Of a stretch of 64,000 nucleotides of DNA, positions 9,091 through 18,362 are shown one piece after another. The notes beneath the pieces are model-generated. The model worked only from the letters and a program-made list of their open reading frames with translations, made no database searches and had not been told where the DNA came from. Position 1 is the stretch's first letter. Each line of letters opens with the position of its first letter. The DNA lies in assembly GCF_943737005.1 (NCBI RefSeq), contig NZ_CALSFU010000003.1, positions 1 through 64,000 of the forward strand. The letters are read 5' to 3'. The translations under genes and the position numbers were made by a program. Source of the stretch: Achromobacter sp. Marseille-Q4962. Lineage in GTDB: Bacteria > Pseudomonadota > Gammaproteobacteria > Burkholderiales > Burkholderiaceae_B.

Positions 9091-10242
9091 TCAGGCGCCG
9101 CGCTCGGCCAGCACGGCCCCGTATAGCGCTTCGTAGCGCAGGGCGACGTTTTCCCAGCTCTGGGCGCGGGCGATGGCCAGGCCGCGTTCGGCCAGCGCGG
9201 CCCGCAGTTCGGGCTCGGAACCCAGGCGCAGCAGGGCCTGGGCCAGCTGGCTGCCGTCGCGCGGGTCTTGCAGGATGAGCGCGTCGCGGCCGGCCGACAG
9301 GTACTGGGCGAAGCCGCAATAGTCGGGCGAGCTGACCACCACGGGCAGCCCGTGGGACATGGCCTCGAGCGGCGCCATGCCGTAGCTGTCGTTGAGCGTG
9401 GGATGGGCGTAGAGGTCGGCGGCGCCGAAATAACGCGCCACCTCCGGGGTGGGATCCACCAGGCTGACGCGGCCGGCCAGCGCGCCCTTGGCGCGCACGC
9501 GCTCGCGCGCGGCCCCGTCGGCGCCGACCACCAGCAGGCGGTAGTTGTCGGGCAACTGGGCCAGGGCGTCCAGCAAGGCGGGCAGGCCTTTGCGCAGGGG
9601 ATTGCGCGCCACCAGCAGGCAGCCGATGGTGTCGTCGTTCCAGCCCAGGGATTCGCGCACTTCGCGCCGGCGCGACGGATCGACAGGCGGGGGCAGCTTC
9701 ACGCCCGGCGCGATGATGTCCACCGGCAGCTCGGGGCCGTAGCTGCGATGCAGCTGGTCCTGGATGAGGCCGGAGACGGCGACGATGCGCCGCCCCGGGC
9801 CGCTGCGGACCCGGGCCCGTTCCAGCAGCAGGTAGGTGAGCAGGCGCGGGTTGACCCAGGCGCGCAGCCGCTTGAAGGGCTTGGCCCGGATGACGCGGCC
9901 GTAGCGCACCGGCGTGACGTGCATGACCTGGATTTCGCCCGCCCAGCCGTTCATGTGCGAGTGCACGATGTCGAACCGGCCGCGGGTGAGGCGATGGGCG
10001 CGCCACGCGAAGCAGGCCACCCGCATCCAGCTCGGCAGCCAGCCGGGAAAGCGGAGCAGCCGGCGGGCGAAGGGAAGATCGCTGTCGTAGTCGCGCGCCA
10101 CGACGGTGATGTCGTGACGCTCGCCCAGCACGCGCATGAGTTCGACGCCATAGGCTTCGGCGCCGCCGAAACGATTGCCGAAACGGTCCACCAGCAGCGC
10201 GATGCGCAGCCGCCGCTCAACCATTGCGGCGGGAGTCTTCAT
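9091..10242 (-). CDS. GT-B (family 4) glycosyltransferase, LOS core
   Basis: Encodes 383 residues of a GT4-type retaining glycosyltransferase. The N-terminal half has the GGAE motif after the first strand and a DIVHSHMN segment. The C-terminal donor-binding half has APGV, LLVVGADG and the EAMSHGLPVVVS motif near residue 290. It is the last gene of the dnaE-led operon and overlaps the preceding deacetylase gene by 26 bases if the ATG at 10242 is used. A second ATG at 10224 would shorten the overlap to 8 bases; neither has a clear ribosome site. Probably adds a hexose or amino sugar to the lipo-oligosaccharide core; specificity unknown. Confidence 0.82.
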   Translation of the reverse strand: MKTPAAMVERRLRIALLVDRFGNRFGGAEAYGVELMRVLGERHDITVVARDYDSDLPFARRLLRFPGWLPSWMRVACFAWRAHRLTRGRFDIVHSHMNGWAGEIQVMHVTPVRYGRVIRAKPFKRLRAWVNPRLLTYLLLERARVRSGPGRRIVAVSGLIQDQLHRSYGPELPVDIIAPGVKLPPPVDPSRRREVRESLGWNDDTIGCLLVARNPLRKGLPALLDALAQLPDNYRLLVVGADGAARERVRAKGALAGRVSLVDPTPEVARYFGAADLYAHPTLNDSYGMAPLEAMSHGLPVVVSSPDYCGFAQYLSAGRDALILQDPRDGSQLAQALLRLGSEPELRAALAERGLAIARAQSWENVALRYEALYGAVLAERGA

Positions 10243-10942
10243 AGCGGGTGAGGCATTTCTGCAGGAACCGGACGATGTTGGTCGAACGCGACACCGTGAC
10301 CCGCGGCAGGCCGTAGGGATCGTCCGTGGCGGCGGCCAGCCCGCGCCGGGTGAGGGTGGCGTTGTCGTAGCCAGCCTCGCGGGCCATGACGCGGTGCTCG
10401 GGACCGTGATCGCCGTAGGGATAGCAGAAAGCCGTGACGGGTCCGCCGAGGGCCTGCTCGAGCTCGTCTTTCGACTGCGCGATCTGGCGGCGCGCCTCGT
10501 CGGGCGGCAGTTCCGGCAGGTGGACGTGGTCCAGCGTGTGCGAGCCTACCTCGTTGCCCGCCTGCGCCCATTCGCGCATTTCCTGCACCGACATGAGCGG
10601 CGAGAACGGGATGCCTTTTTCCAGATCCCAGACGTTGCCGCCGTCGAACTGGTGCGCCACGAAATAATTGGTGGCGGTAAAGCCCATTTCGCTCAGTATC
10701 GGCATGGCATTGCGGTGCACGTTGCGGTAGCCGTCATCGAAGGTGATGCCGAAGACCCTCCCCTGGCGTTCGCCCCGCACGTACGGCATGAGGTCGCGCA
10801 TGGACAGGCCTCGATAGCCCAGGCGGCGCATCCAGCGCATCTGGCGGGCGAAGCTGTCCGGGTGCACCGTCAGGCCCCGATACGGCGTGCCCTTGGGGTT
10901 GGGCTCGCCGATCTGGTGATACATGAGGATAGGAATAGACAT
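10217..10942 (-). CDS. Polysaccharide deacetylase (NodB/CE4 family)
   Basis: Encodes 241 residues with a complete CE4 core. The metal and catalytic aspartates are D69-D70 (TFDDGY), the metal histidines H135 and H139 (SHTLDH), and YPYGD forms the next motif. No signal peptide is visible, so it may act in the cytoplasm, for example on a core sugar made by neighbouring glycosyltransferases. Some NodB-fold proteins in LPS clusters N-deacetylate GlcNAc residues; the substrate here is inferred. It is one of two such genes in the same operon. Confidence 0.85.
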   Translation of the reverse strand: MSIPILMYHQIGEPNPKGTPYRGLTVHPDSFARQMRWMRRLGYRGLSMRDLMPYVRGERQGRVFGITFDDGYRNVHRNAMPILSEMGFTATNYFVAHQFDGGNVWDLEKGIPFSPLMSVQEMREWAQAGNEVGSHTLDHVHLPELPPDEARRQIAQSKDELEQALGGPVTAFCYPYGDHGPEHRVMAREAGYDNATLTRRGLAAATDDPYGLPRVTVSRSTNIVRFLQKCLTRYEDSRRNG

Positions 10943-10960
10943 GGCCCGAATTATAAGGGC

Positions 10961-12076
10961 TCAGTGTCCGTCCAGCGTACGCTGGTACACCTCCATCGTG
11001 GCGCGGGCGAAACGCTCGAGGTTGAAATCGCGCACCGCGGTGGCGCGGGCCTGCATGCCCATCTGGCGGACGCGCTCGGGATCGTCCAGCATGTTGCGCA
11101 GCCTGGCGGTCATGGCGGCCACGTCGCGCGCCGGCACGATCCAGCCGTCCACGCCGTCGGTGACGTTCTCGGGCAGGCCGCCCGCGTCCGACACCAGGGC
11201 GGGCAGGCCCAGCCCCATGATCTCGCGGCATGCGAATGACAGGGCCTCGCGGTAGGACAGCACGAAGCCCGCATGGCACGACGCCAGCGCGGCGCGAACG
11301 TCGTCGAGCAGCCCGGGAAAGACGACCTGGTCGATCATGCCGAGCTCGCGCACGCGGGCCAGCTTGGCCTCGGAGGGCGGGTCGCCCGCCACCAGCAGCC
11401 GCACGCGCGCCTTGTCCGCCGGGGGGAGCGCCGCCGCGGCGGCCACCAGGTCGAGCCAGCCCTTGTCGTAGTCGGTGCCGCCGGCGCTGCCCAGCAGCAG
11501 CTTGCCGCGCCAGTCGGGGCCGAAGAAGATCTCGCGCAGCTTGTCCAGGCTTTCGGGCGGCGGCGGCGCGAAGAAGTTCGTGTCGATGCCGTGGCGGATG
11601 GTCGTGATGGGGCGGCGCTTGTAGGGCGAATTTTCCATCAGGCGGCGCACGTAATCGCTGACCGCGATGCTGTGGTCGGTGGCCAGGCGGGCGCGCAGCC
11701 AGTTGCCCAGGCTGGTCACCGGGTGGTCGTTGTGCTTGGTGAAGACGATGCGCGGACGCTCGGCCAGGGCCAGCGTGGCGAACATTACCTGCTTGTGGTC
11801 GGCCGAGCCGTTGCAGTGAATGAGGTCGTAGCCGCCCTGGCGGATCAGCCGGCGCAGTTGCGCGCGCTCGCCCAGCAGCGCGGCGGGACGCGACGAATAC
11901 TGCATGGGCACCGCCGTCACGCCCGGAATGGCCTTGGCGTAGCGGTAGAGCCGGCTGGTTTCGGGCGTGGCGACGGTGATCTGGTGGCTGCCCGCCAGCG
12001 CCTTGGCCAGGTTGATGATGTAGGTCACATGGCCGCCGCCGTTGCGGCCATGGAAATTGGTGTACAGGATTCTCAC
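10961..12076 (-). CDS. GT-B (family 4) glycosyltransferase, LOS core
   Basis: Encodes 371 residues. It begins with a strand followed by GRNGGGHVTYI, the acceptor-side glycine-rich loop of GT4 enzymes. The donor half has LLLGSAGG, LLVAGDPP, and EALSFACREIMGLGLPALVSDAGG in which the catalytic-type glutamate lies. The start is a GTG at 12076 that overlaps the stop of the lgtF-type gene (GTGA), a tight coupling that settles the start. The frame is open further 5' but only as a shadow of that gene. Presumed core glycosyltransferase; donor and linkage not deducible. Confidence 0.85.
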   Translation of the reverse strand: MRILYTNFHGRNGGGHVTYIINLAKALAGSHQITVATPETSRLYRYAKAIPGVTAVPMQYSSRPAALLGERAQLRRLIRQGGYDLIHCNGSADHKQVMFATLALAERPRIVFTKHNDHPVTSLGNWLRARLATDHSIAVSDYVRRLMENSPYKRRPITTIRHGIDTNFFAPPPPESLDKLREIFFGPDWRGKLLLGSAGGTDYDKGWLDLVAAAAALPPADKARVRLLVAGDPPSEAKLARVRELGMIDQVVFPGLLDDVRAALASCHAGFVLSYREALSFACREIMGLGLPALVSDAGGLPENVTDGVDGWIVPARDVAAMTARLRNMLDDPERVRQMGMQARATAVRDFNLERFARATMEVYQRTLDGH

Positions 12077-12825
12077 GGCTTCTTTCCGGCCAGGAACATC
12101 AGCTTGGCATAGCGGAAGAAACTGCCGGCCGCCGCGGTGACGGCCAGCACCAGCCCGTGGCGGCCGTCCAGGAAGCCGCGGCGTATCAGGTAGATACGCA
12201 CGAAAGTCCAGAAACCGTGGCCCAGCGCCCCCAGCACACCCGTGCGCCGGCCCTTGGCGTACATCATGGCGGCGGCGTCGGACGAATAGCGGTTGACCTT
12301 GTTGATGAGCGCGTCGAGGTTGTCGTAGGGATAGTGGCGGAAATAGCCGGCAAGGCGCAGCGGCCGGCCGCGGGCCGGCACCACGCGCTCGTGCACGGCG
12401 GCATCGGTGAAGCGGGCGGACCCGCGCCTGAAGAGGCGCAGCACGTAGTCGGGCCACCAGCCGCTGTGGCGGATGTCGCGGCCGCAGAAGTTCGACAGGC
12501 GCGCGATCTCGTAGCAATCGGCGGCGGGCGCGCGCAGCGTGTCCTGGATTTCGCGGGCCAGTTCGGGCGTGACGCGTTCGTCGGCGTCGATGGACAGCAC
12601 CCAGTCGCCGGTGGCCAGGTCGAGCGCGCGGTTCTTCTGCGGGCCGAACCCGGGCCAGTCGGGGGTGATTTCCACGCGCGCGCCCAGCGCCCGCGCCAGC
12701 TCCACGGTGCCGTCGGTGCTGCCCGAGTCCACCACGATGAATTCGTCAGCGAACGACACGGATTTCAGACATTCGGCGATGTTGGCCGCCTCGTTCTTGG
12801 TGATGATGATGACCGATAGCTTCAT
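12073..12825 (-). CDS. lgtF: LgtF/WaaE-type glucosyltransferase (GT2)
   Basis: Encodes 250 residues of the inverting GT2 family. The nucleotide-binding VVDSGSTDGT lies at 31-40, the D80-A-D82 metal motif follows (LSIDADE), and FTDAAVHERV and a basic C-terminal helix complete the pattern. LgtF/WaaE enzymes add the beta-glucose that branches from the first core heptose, and members of this subfamily look just like this. It overlaps the downstream glycosyltransferase (GTGA) and the upstream deacetylase gene by four bases, so all three are translationally coupled. Acts at the cytoplasmic face of the inner membrane. Confidence 0.85.
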   Translation of the reverse strand: MKLSVIIITKNEAANIAECLKSVSFADEFIVVDSGSTDGTVELARALGARVEITPDWPGFGPQKNRALDLATGDWVLSIDADERVTPELAREIQDTLRAPAADCYEIARLSNFCGRDIRHSGWWPDYVLRLFRRGSARFTDAAVHERVVPARGRPLRLAGYFRHYPYDNLDALINKVNRYSSDAAAMMYAKGRRTGVLGALGHGFWTFVRIYLIRRGFLDGRHGLVLAVTAAAGSFFRYAKLMFLAGKKP

Positions 12826-13670
12826 CCGCGATTCCTAAGACGCTTTTTCCATGCCTTCCAGGCGTGATAACGGGGCCCCCAGAAGGGATGGCGCGAAAGC
12901 CAGATGCGCCGGTTCAGCCACGCGCCGCCCTGGTTGCGCACCGCGAAGCGGTAGATGTGCTCCGGGTCTGCCCCCGGCCGGTTCTGGCCGAAAGGGTCGG
13001 TAGTGTACAGGTGGCGGAACCCGGCTTCGCGGGCGGCCTCGAGGTAGTCGGCGTCGAAATAGCCCTGGGGCCAGCACAGGTGGTCGCTGGCCTGGCCCAG
13101 GCGCCTGGCCAGGGTGTCGCGCGACACGCGCAGCTCCTCTTCGATGTGCCCGCGCTTGGCCGCCGCGTCCTGGCCGCAGACCCGGTCCCAGCGCGTGTGG
13201 GTATGCGTGTGCGAATGGAATTCGAAGGTGCCCGCCGCGCGCATGGCCTCGATTTCGCTCCAGCGCAGCATCACCTCGTCGGTGCGGCCCTCGGCAATGA
13301 GCTGCTTGCAGGCATGGTGGTCGGGCGTGGGCGGCAGCACGCCGCCCTGCCCCGCGTGCGGGCGCGCCGGGCCGTCGCCGATCCACCCGGTAATGGTGAA
13401 CAGCACGGCGCGCATGCCGTAGCGCTGCAGGACCGGATGCGCGTATATCCAGTTGTTGAGGTAGCCGTCGTCGAAGGTGATGAGCACGGACCGCTCGGGC
13501 ACGCTGCCGCCTGCCAGGAACAGGGAAAACTCGTCGGTGCCCAATGACTGGTAGCCCGCGCGCGCGAGCCGGGCAATCTGGTCTTCGAAAACCTGGGGCG
13601 TGGCCGCGATCATGCCGCCGGCGGGCGTGACGTGGTGGTACATCAGCACCGGGATGTTCGGGGCGTTCAT
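12822..13670 (-). CDS. Polysaccharide deacetylase (NodB/CE4 family), second copy
   Basis: Encodes 282 residues. CE4 motifs are D67-D68 (TFDDGY) and a histidine-rich second motif, FHSHTHTHTRW (H152-H158), followed by CWPQGY. The spacing between motifs is longer than in the 10217 gene, so the two are not recent duplicates. There is no signal peptide. The ATG at 13670 overlaps the stop of the upstream glycosyltransferase (ATGA); an earlier ATG at 13691 is less likely. Role in core or O-chain sugar modification inferred from context. Confidence 0.85.
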   Translation of the reverse strand: MNAPNIPVLMYHHVTPAGGMIAATPQVFEDQIARLARAGYQSLGTDEFSLFLAGGSVPERSVLITFDDGYLNNWIYAHPVLQRYGMRAVLFTITGWIGDGPARPHAGQGGVLPPTPDHHACKQLIAEGRTDEVMLRWSEIEAMRAAGTFEFHSHTHTHTRWDRVCGQDAAAKRGHIEEELRVSRDTLARRLGQASDHLCWPQGYFDADYLEAAREAGFRHLYTTDPFGQNRPGADPEHIYRFAVRNQGGAWLNRRIWLSRHPFWGPRYHAWKAWKKRLRNRG

Positions 13671-14767
13671 GCGCGCCGCTCCGCGAGCCACTTGAGGTAG
13701 ACGGCCTCGGTGGTTTCGGCCAGGCGGGCGGGCGAGAACACGCCCTCTTCCCAGACCCTCTTGCGGCCCGCTTCGCCCATGCGCCGGCGCAGGCCGGGAT
13801 CGTCGATGAGGCGCCGCAGGGCGTCGGTCAGGGCCGCCGGATTCCGGGGCGGCACCAGGATGCCCGTGACGCCGTCGCGGAACATTTCGGACACGCCGCC
13901 CACGTCGGTGCCGATGACCGGCAGGCCGCTGGCCTGCGCCTCGACGTAGACGGTGCCCGAGGCTTCCTGCTGCGTGGCCAGCGCGAACAGGTCGAAGCCG
14001 GCCAGCAGGTTGGGCACGTCGCGCCGCGTGCCCAACAGATGGATGCGGTTTTCCAGGCCGCGCTGGGCCACGTAGGCCTGGGTCTGCTCGAACACCGGCG
14101 AGCCCCCGCCCACGAACACCAGGTGCAGGTGCGGGCGCTCGGCCATCAGCGGGGCGATGGCGTCGATGAGGTCTTTATGGCCCTTGGTGGCGCGCATCAC
14201 GGCCACGCAGCCCACCACCACGTCGTCGGGCGACAGCCCCAGTTCCCGGCGCAGGGTGGAATGCTCCACGGGCGCGGGCAGCACCACCGGCGAATACACC
14301 GTGGCGACGCGGTCGGGCGGAACGCCGCGGTCGATGAGATGCTGACGCACGTGGTCGCTCACGGTGGTGATGCGATGCGGCAGCCAGGTGTATGACCAGA
14401 GCGAGCCCACTCTGTTGGACAGGTGGCGCGTGCGCACGATGAGCGGGGTGCCCGCCAGCCGCCCGGCCGCCGCCGCGATGACGGTGTCGCGCCGGCTATG
14501 CGTGTTGAGCACGTCGAAACGGCCTTGCCTGAGGATGCGCCGGACGGCGGCCACGCCGCGCAGATAGTTGAGCGGGCCGTCCATGTCGAGGGTGTGCACG
14601 GTGAAGCCTGCGTCGGACAGGCGCTGGGCCAGCAGCGCCTGGGGCTGGCAAATGGCCTCCATGTGATGGCCGCGCGCGCGCATGGCCGTCATTTCCTTGA
14701 AAATGCGGCCTTCCTGGCCGCCGAAGCTGGTGGCCGCCTCGGAATGCACGATGCGCAGCGGATGCAT
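13667..14767 (-). CDS. GT-B (family 4) glycosyltransferase, LOS core
   Basis: Encodes 366 residues, a GT4 enzyme with SFGGQEGRI in the N-terminal half. The donor half has KGHKDLID, HLVFVGGGSP and EAQASGLPVIGTDVGG. Its ATG at 14767 shares a base with the dnaE stop codon (TGATG), so translation is probably coupled to dnaE. It is the first of the six glycan genes after dnaE. Expected to act in the cytoplasm on growing lipo-oligosaccharide core. The sugar transferred is unknown. Confidence 0.85.
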   Translation of the reverse strand: MHPLRIVHSEAATSFGGQEGRIFKEMTAMRARGHHMEAICQPQALLAQRLSDAGFTVHTLDMDGPLNYLRGVAAVRRILRQGRFDVLNTHSRRDTVIAAAAGRLAGTPLIVRTRHLSNRVGSLWSYTWLPHRITTVSDHVRQHLIDRGVPPDRVATVYSPVVLPAPVEHSTLRRELGLSPDDVVVGCVAVMRATKGHKDLIDAIAPLMAERPHLHLVFVGGGSPVFEQTQAYVAQRGLENRIHLLGTRRDVPNLLAGFDLFALATQQEASGTVYVEAQASGLPVIGTDVGGVSEMFRDGVTGILVPPRNPAALTDALRRLIDDPGLRRRMGEAGRKRVWEEGVFSPARLAETTEAVYLKWLAERRA

Positions 14768-17700
14768 CAGTAAGTGACCTCCACGAGCTCGGGCCGGGTC
14801 CAGGCATTGAGGTTCTCCAGCAGCGCGTCGGCCATGCGCACGCGCCATTCCTCGCCGAGCCGGACCGTGCAGAGAAAGTTGTCGCGCGTGTAGACCACGT
14901 CCACCGGCACGCCGGGGATGCCGTTCTCGGGCTCGGCGCGGAAGGGATTGAGCATCTGCCGCAGGCGGACGGCGTCGGCCGTGCCGTTGAGCTTGATGCG
15001 CAGCGAGCGGGCCCGGGCCTCGCGCGCGAGCTGCAGGTCGTAGAGCTGCTCGGCCACGATGCGCATGCCGCCGGAATACTCGTCGTTGCTGACCTTGCCC
15101 TGCACGATGAGGAGCTGGTCTTCACGCAGCCGGTTGCGGTGTTTTTCGTACAGTTCGTTGAAAACCGAGATTTCCACCTGCGCGGTGCCGTCGTCGAGCA
15201 CGGCGAACACCATCTTGCCGCGCCGCGTCATCATGGTGCGCACGCTGGCCAGCACGCCGCACATCCATTGCAGGTCGCGCTGCGGCTCGATGCGCGCGAG
15301 CTGCATGGGCACGATGCGCCGCACCTCGTCGCGCCAGTGGTCGAACAGGTGGCCGCTGAAGTAGTAGCCCAGCGCGGCTTTTTCCTCGGTGAGCTTGGCG
15401 TGCAGGTCCCAGGGCGGCACCTTGGCCAGCTCCTGGGCCACCACGTCGCCGCTGTCGTCGCCGAAGAGCGAAGCCTGGTTGGCGCTGCGCGCGGCCTGCT
15501 CCGCGGCTTCCATGGCCGTGGGCACGGAAGCCAGCATGGCGGCGCGGTTCGGCTCGATGGAATCGAATGCCCCAGCCTTGATGAGGGCCTCGATGGTGCG
15601 CCGGTTGACGGCGTGCTTGCTGACCCGGCGGCAGAAATCGAACAGGTTGAGGAAGGGGCCGCCTTCCTTGCGCGCACGCAGGATGTCCTCGACCGCGCCC
15701 TGGCCGGTGCCCTTGACCGCCCCCAGGCCGTAGCGCATGGTGCGCGGCGGCTTGCCCTGCTCGGTGTACTTGTCGGCCACCGGCTCGAAGCGGTAGCCGG
15801 AGTGGTTCACGTCGGGCGGCAGCACCTCCACGCCGTTTTCCTGGGCGTCGCGGCAGAAGGTCTGCACCTTGTCGGTGTCGTCCATGTCGGACGACATGGT
15901 GGCGGCCAGGAATTCGGTGGGATGGTAGGCCTTGAGCCACGCGGTCTGGTAGGAAATGAGCGCATAGGCCGCCGAGTGCGACTTGTTGAAGCCGTAGCCC
16001 GCGAACTTTTCCATGAGGTCGAAGAGCTTGACCGCGAGGTCGGGGTCGTGCCCCTTCTCCTTGGCGCCCTTCTCGAACAGCTCGCGGTGCTTGGCCATTT
16101 CCTCGGGCTTTTTCTTGCCCATCGCCCGCCGCAGCAGGTCGGCGCCGCCCAGCGAATAGCCGCCGATGATCTGCGAGATCAGCATCACCTGTTCCTGGTA
16201 GACGATGACCCCGTAGGTGCTCTTGAGCGTGCTTTCCAGGTCGGGGTGGAAGTAGTCCACCGCCGCGCGGCCGTGCTTGCGGTTGACGAAGTCGTCCACC
16301 ATGCCGGATTCGAGCGGCCCCGGGCGGTACAGGGCCAGCATGGCGATGATGTCTTCGAAGGTATTGGGGCGCAGCTTCTTGAGCAGCTCTTTCATGCCGC
16401 GCGATTCGAGCTGGAACACGGCCGTGGTGTTCGCGTCGCACAGGATCTTGTAGGCCGCCGGGTCGTCCAGCGGCAGCGCCATCACGTCGAAGTCGCGCTT
16501 GTCGGCATTGAACTGGCGCACGTAGCGCACGGCCCAGTCCAGGATGGTGAGGTTGCGCAGCCCCAGGAAGTCGAACTTCACCAGGCCAGCCGCTTCCACG
16601 TCGTCTTTGTCGAATTGCGAGACGGCGCTGTTCTCCTGGCCGGGCTGGCAGTACAGCGGGCAGAAGTCGGTGAGCTTGCCCGGGGCGATGAGCACGCCGC
16701 CGGCGTGCATGCCGATGTTGCGGGTCAGTCCTTCGAGCGGCTTGGCCAGGTCGACCAGCGCGCGCACTTCCTCTTCCTGCTCGTAGCGCTCCTTGAAGGC
16801 GGGCTCTTCCTTCAGCGTGCGCTCCAGCGACCACGGATCCATGGGGTTGAACGGGATCAGCTTGGACAGGCCGTCGCAGAACATATAGGGCATGTCCAGC
16901 ACCCGCCCGGCGTCGCGCACCACGGCCTTGGCGCCCAGGGTGCCGAAGGTGGCGATCTGGCTCACCGCGTCGCGCCCGTATTTCGACTTGACGTAGTCGA
17001 TGACGCGTTCGCGGTTGTCCTGGCAGAAGTCGATATCGAAGTCGGGCATGGACACCCGCTCCGGATTCAGGAAGCGTTCGAACAGCAGGTCGTAGCGGAT
17101 GGGGTCCAGGTCGGTGATGCCCAGCGCGTAGGCCACCAGCGAGCCCGCGCCCGAGCCCCGGCCCGGGCCCACGGGCACGCCATTCTTCTTGCCCCAGTTG
17201 ATGAAGTCCTGCACGATGAGAAAGTAGCCGGGAAAGCCCATCTGGATGATGGTCTTGCACTCCATGCGCAGCCGCTCGTAGTACTGGTCGCGCCGGGCGG
17301 CGCGCTCGGTCTCGTCGGGAAACAGGAACGCCAGGCGCTTTTCCAGCCCTTGCTCGGAGAGCTGCACCAGGTAGTCGTCCAGCGAGACGCCGTCGGGCGT
17401 GGGAAAGTTGGGCAGGCGCGGCTTGCCCAGCACCAGGCTGAGGTTGCACCGCTTGGCGATCTCCACCGTGTTGGCCAGCGCCGACGGCACGTCGGCGAAG
17501 CGGCGCGCCATTTCCTCGGAACTGAGCAGGTACTGCTCCTTGGTGAAACGGCGCACCCGCCGGGGGTTGGCCAGGATCTCGCCCTCGGCGATGCAGACGC
17601 GGGCCTCGTGGGCCTGGAATTCCTCCGGGTCCAGGAACTGCACCGGATGCGTGGCCACCACGGGCAGGCCGGCCTCGGCCGCCAGCCGCATGGCCGCCTG

Positions 17701-18258
17701 GGTGTAGGCTTCGTCGCCGTCGAAACCGGCGCGCTGCAGCTCGATGTAGTAGCAGCCCGGGAACATGTGCGCCCATTGGCGCGCCAGGGCCAGCGCCGAC
17801 ACCGCATTGCCCGCGTCCAGCGCCTGGCCCACGTCGCCGGCGCGTGCGCCCGACAGCACGATCAGGCCCTCCTGGCCTTGCAGCCATTCGCGCCGGATCT
17901 CGGCCCGGCCCTTGCCCTGGTTGGTGAGGAAAGCCCGGGTCAGCAGCTCGCAGAGGTTCAGATAGCCCTGGTGGTTGCGCACCAGCAGCAGCAGGCGGAA
18001 CGGCTTCTCGCGGTCTTCGTCGTTGGTGATCCAGACGTCGCACCCGGCGATGGGCTTGAGGCCGGCGCCGCGGGCGCCCTTGTAGAACTTGATGAGCCCG
18101 AACAGGTTGGCGAGGTCGGTGAGCGCCACGGCGGGCTGGCCCAGCCTGGCGACCCGCTTGATGAGATCGGGAATCCGGACGATGCCGTCCACCACCGAGA
18201 ACTCGGAATGGACGCGCAGGTGGACAAAGGGGGACGGGTTCGTTACGGCTTCGGACAT
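14767..18258 (-). CDS. dnaE: DNA polymerase III subunit alpha
   Basis: Encodes 1163 residues, the replicative polymerase; E. coli DnaE is 1160. The N-terminal PHP domain begins at FVHLRVHSEFSVVDG. The palm carries the catalytic aspartates in MPDFDIDFC near residue 404, then the finger region, the helix-hairpin-helix (GGAFDSI-type region) and a C-terminal OB fold. The ATG at 18258 gives the expected length; the frame continues upstream only as noise. It heads a seven-gene minus-strand operon with core glycosyltransferase genes. A candidate TACAAT -10 lies just upstream. Confidence 0.97.
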   Translation of the reverse strand: MSEAVTNPSPFVHLRVHSEFSVVDGIVRIPDLIKRVARLGQPAVALTDLANLFGLIKFYKGARGAGLKPIAGCDVWITNDEDREKPFRLLLLVRNHQGYLNLCELLTRAFLTNQGKGRAEIRREWLQGQEGLIVLSGARAGDVGQALDAGNAVSALALARQWAHMFPGCYYIELQRAGFDGDEAYTQAAMRLAAEAGLPVVATHPVQFLDPEEFQAHEARVCIAEGEILANPRRVRRFTKEQYLLSSEEMARRFADVPSALANTVEIAKRCNLSLVLGKPRLPNFPTPDGVSLDDYLVQLSEQGLEKRLAFLFPDETERAARRDQYYERLRMECKTIIQMGFPGYFLIVQDFINWGKKNGVPVGPGRGSGAGSLVAYALGITDLDPIRYDLLFERFLNPERVSMPDFDIDFCQDNRERVIDYVKSKYGRDAVSQIATFGTLGAKAVVRDAGRVLDMPYMFCDGLSKLIPFNPMDPWSLERTLKEEPAFKERYEQEEEVRALVDLAKPLEGLTRNIGMHAGGVLIAPGKLTDFCPLYCQPGQENSAVSQFDKDDVEAAGLVKFDFLGLRNLTILDWAVRYVRQFNADKRDFDVMALPLDDPAAYKILCDANTTAVFQLESRGMKELLKKLRPNTFEDIIAMLALYRPGPLESGMVDDFVNRKHGRAAVDYFHPDLESTLKSTYGVIVYQEQVMLISQIIGGYSLGGADLLRRAMGKKKPEEMAKHRELFEKGAKEKGHDPDLAVKLFDLMEKFAGYGFNKSHSAAYALISYQTAWLKAYHPTEFLAATMSSDMDDTDKVQTFCRDAQENGVEVLPPDVNHSGYRFEPVADKYTEQGKPPRTMRYGLGAVKGTGQGAVEDILRARKEGGPFLNLFDFCRRVSKHAVNRRTIEALIKAGAFDSIEPNRAAMLASVPTAMEAAEQAARSANQASLFGDDSGDVVAQELAKVPPWDLHAKLTEEKAALGYYFSGHLFDHWRDEVRRIVPMQLARIEPQRDLQWMCGVLASVRTMMTRRGKMVFAVLDDGTAQVEISVFNELYEKHRNRLREDQLLIVQGKVSNDEYSGGMRIVAEQLYDLQLAREARARSLRIKLNGTADAVRLRQMLNPFRAEPENGIPGVPVDVVYTRDNFLCTVRLGEEWRVRMADALLENLNAWTRPELVEVTY

Positions 18259-18265
18259 AGCTGGA

Positions 18266-18294
18266 ATTGTACCCAGTCGGCGGCTTTCCAAGCA
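18266..18294 (-). promoter_or_regulatory. Candidate promoter for dnaE operon
   Basis: On the minus strand TACAAT (18271-18266) sits 8 bases before the dnaE ATG, with TTGGAA-type sequence (about 18286-18291) as a weak, short-spaced -35. Its closeness to the ATG would make a very short leader. The 104-base dnaE-lpxO gap must also hold the lpxO promoter, for which I see only a weak CACAAT near 18317. Confidence 0.3.
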
Positions 18295-18362
18295 GGGCCC
18301 GCCCGCACGGCGTGTGCCACAATATGCGCTGGCTCCACCCCGCTGCACCACGAGATTGACGT

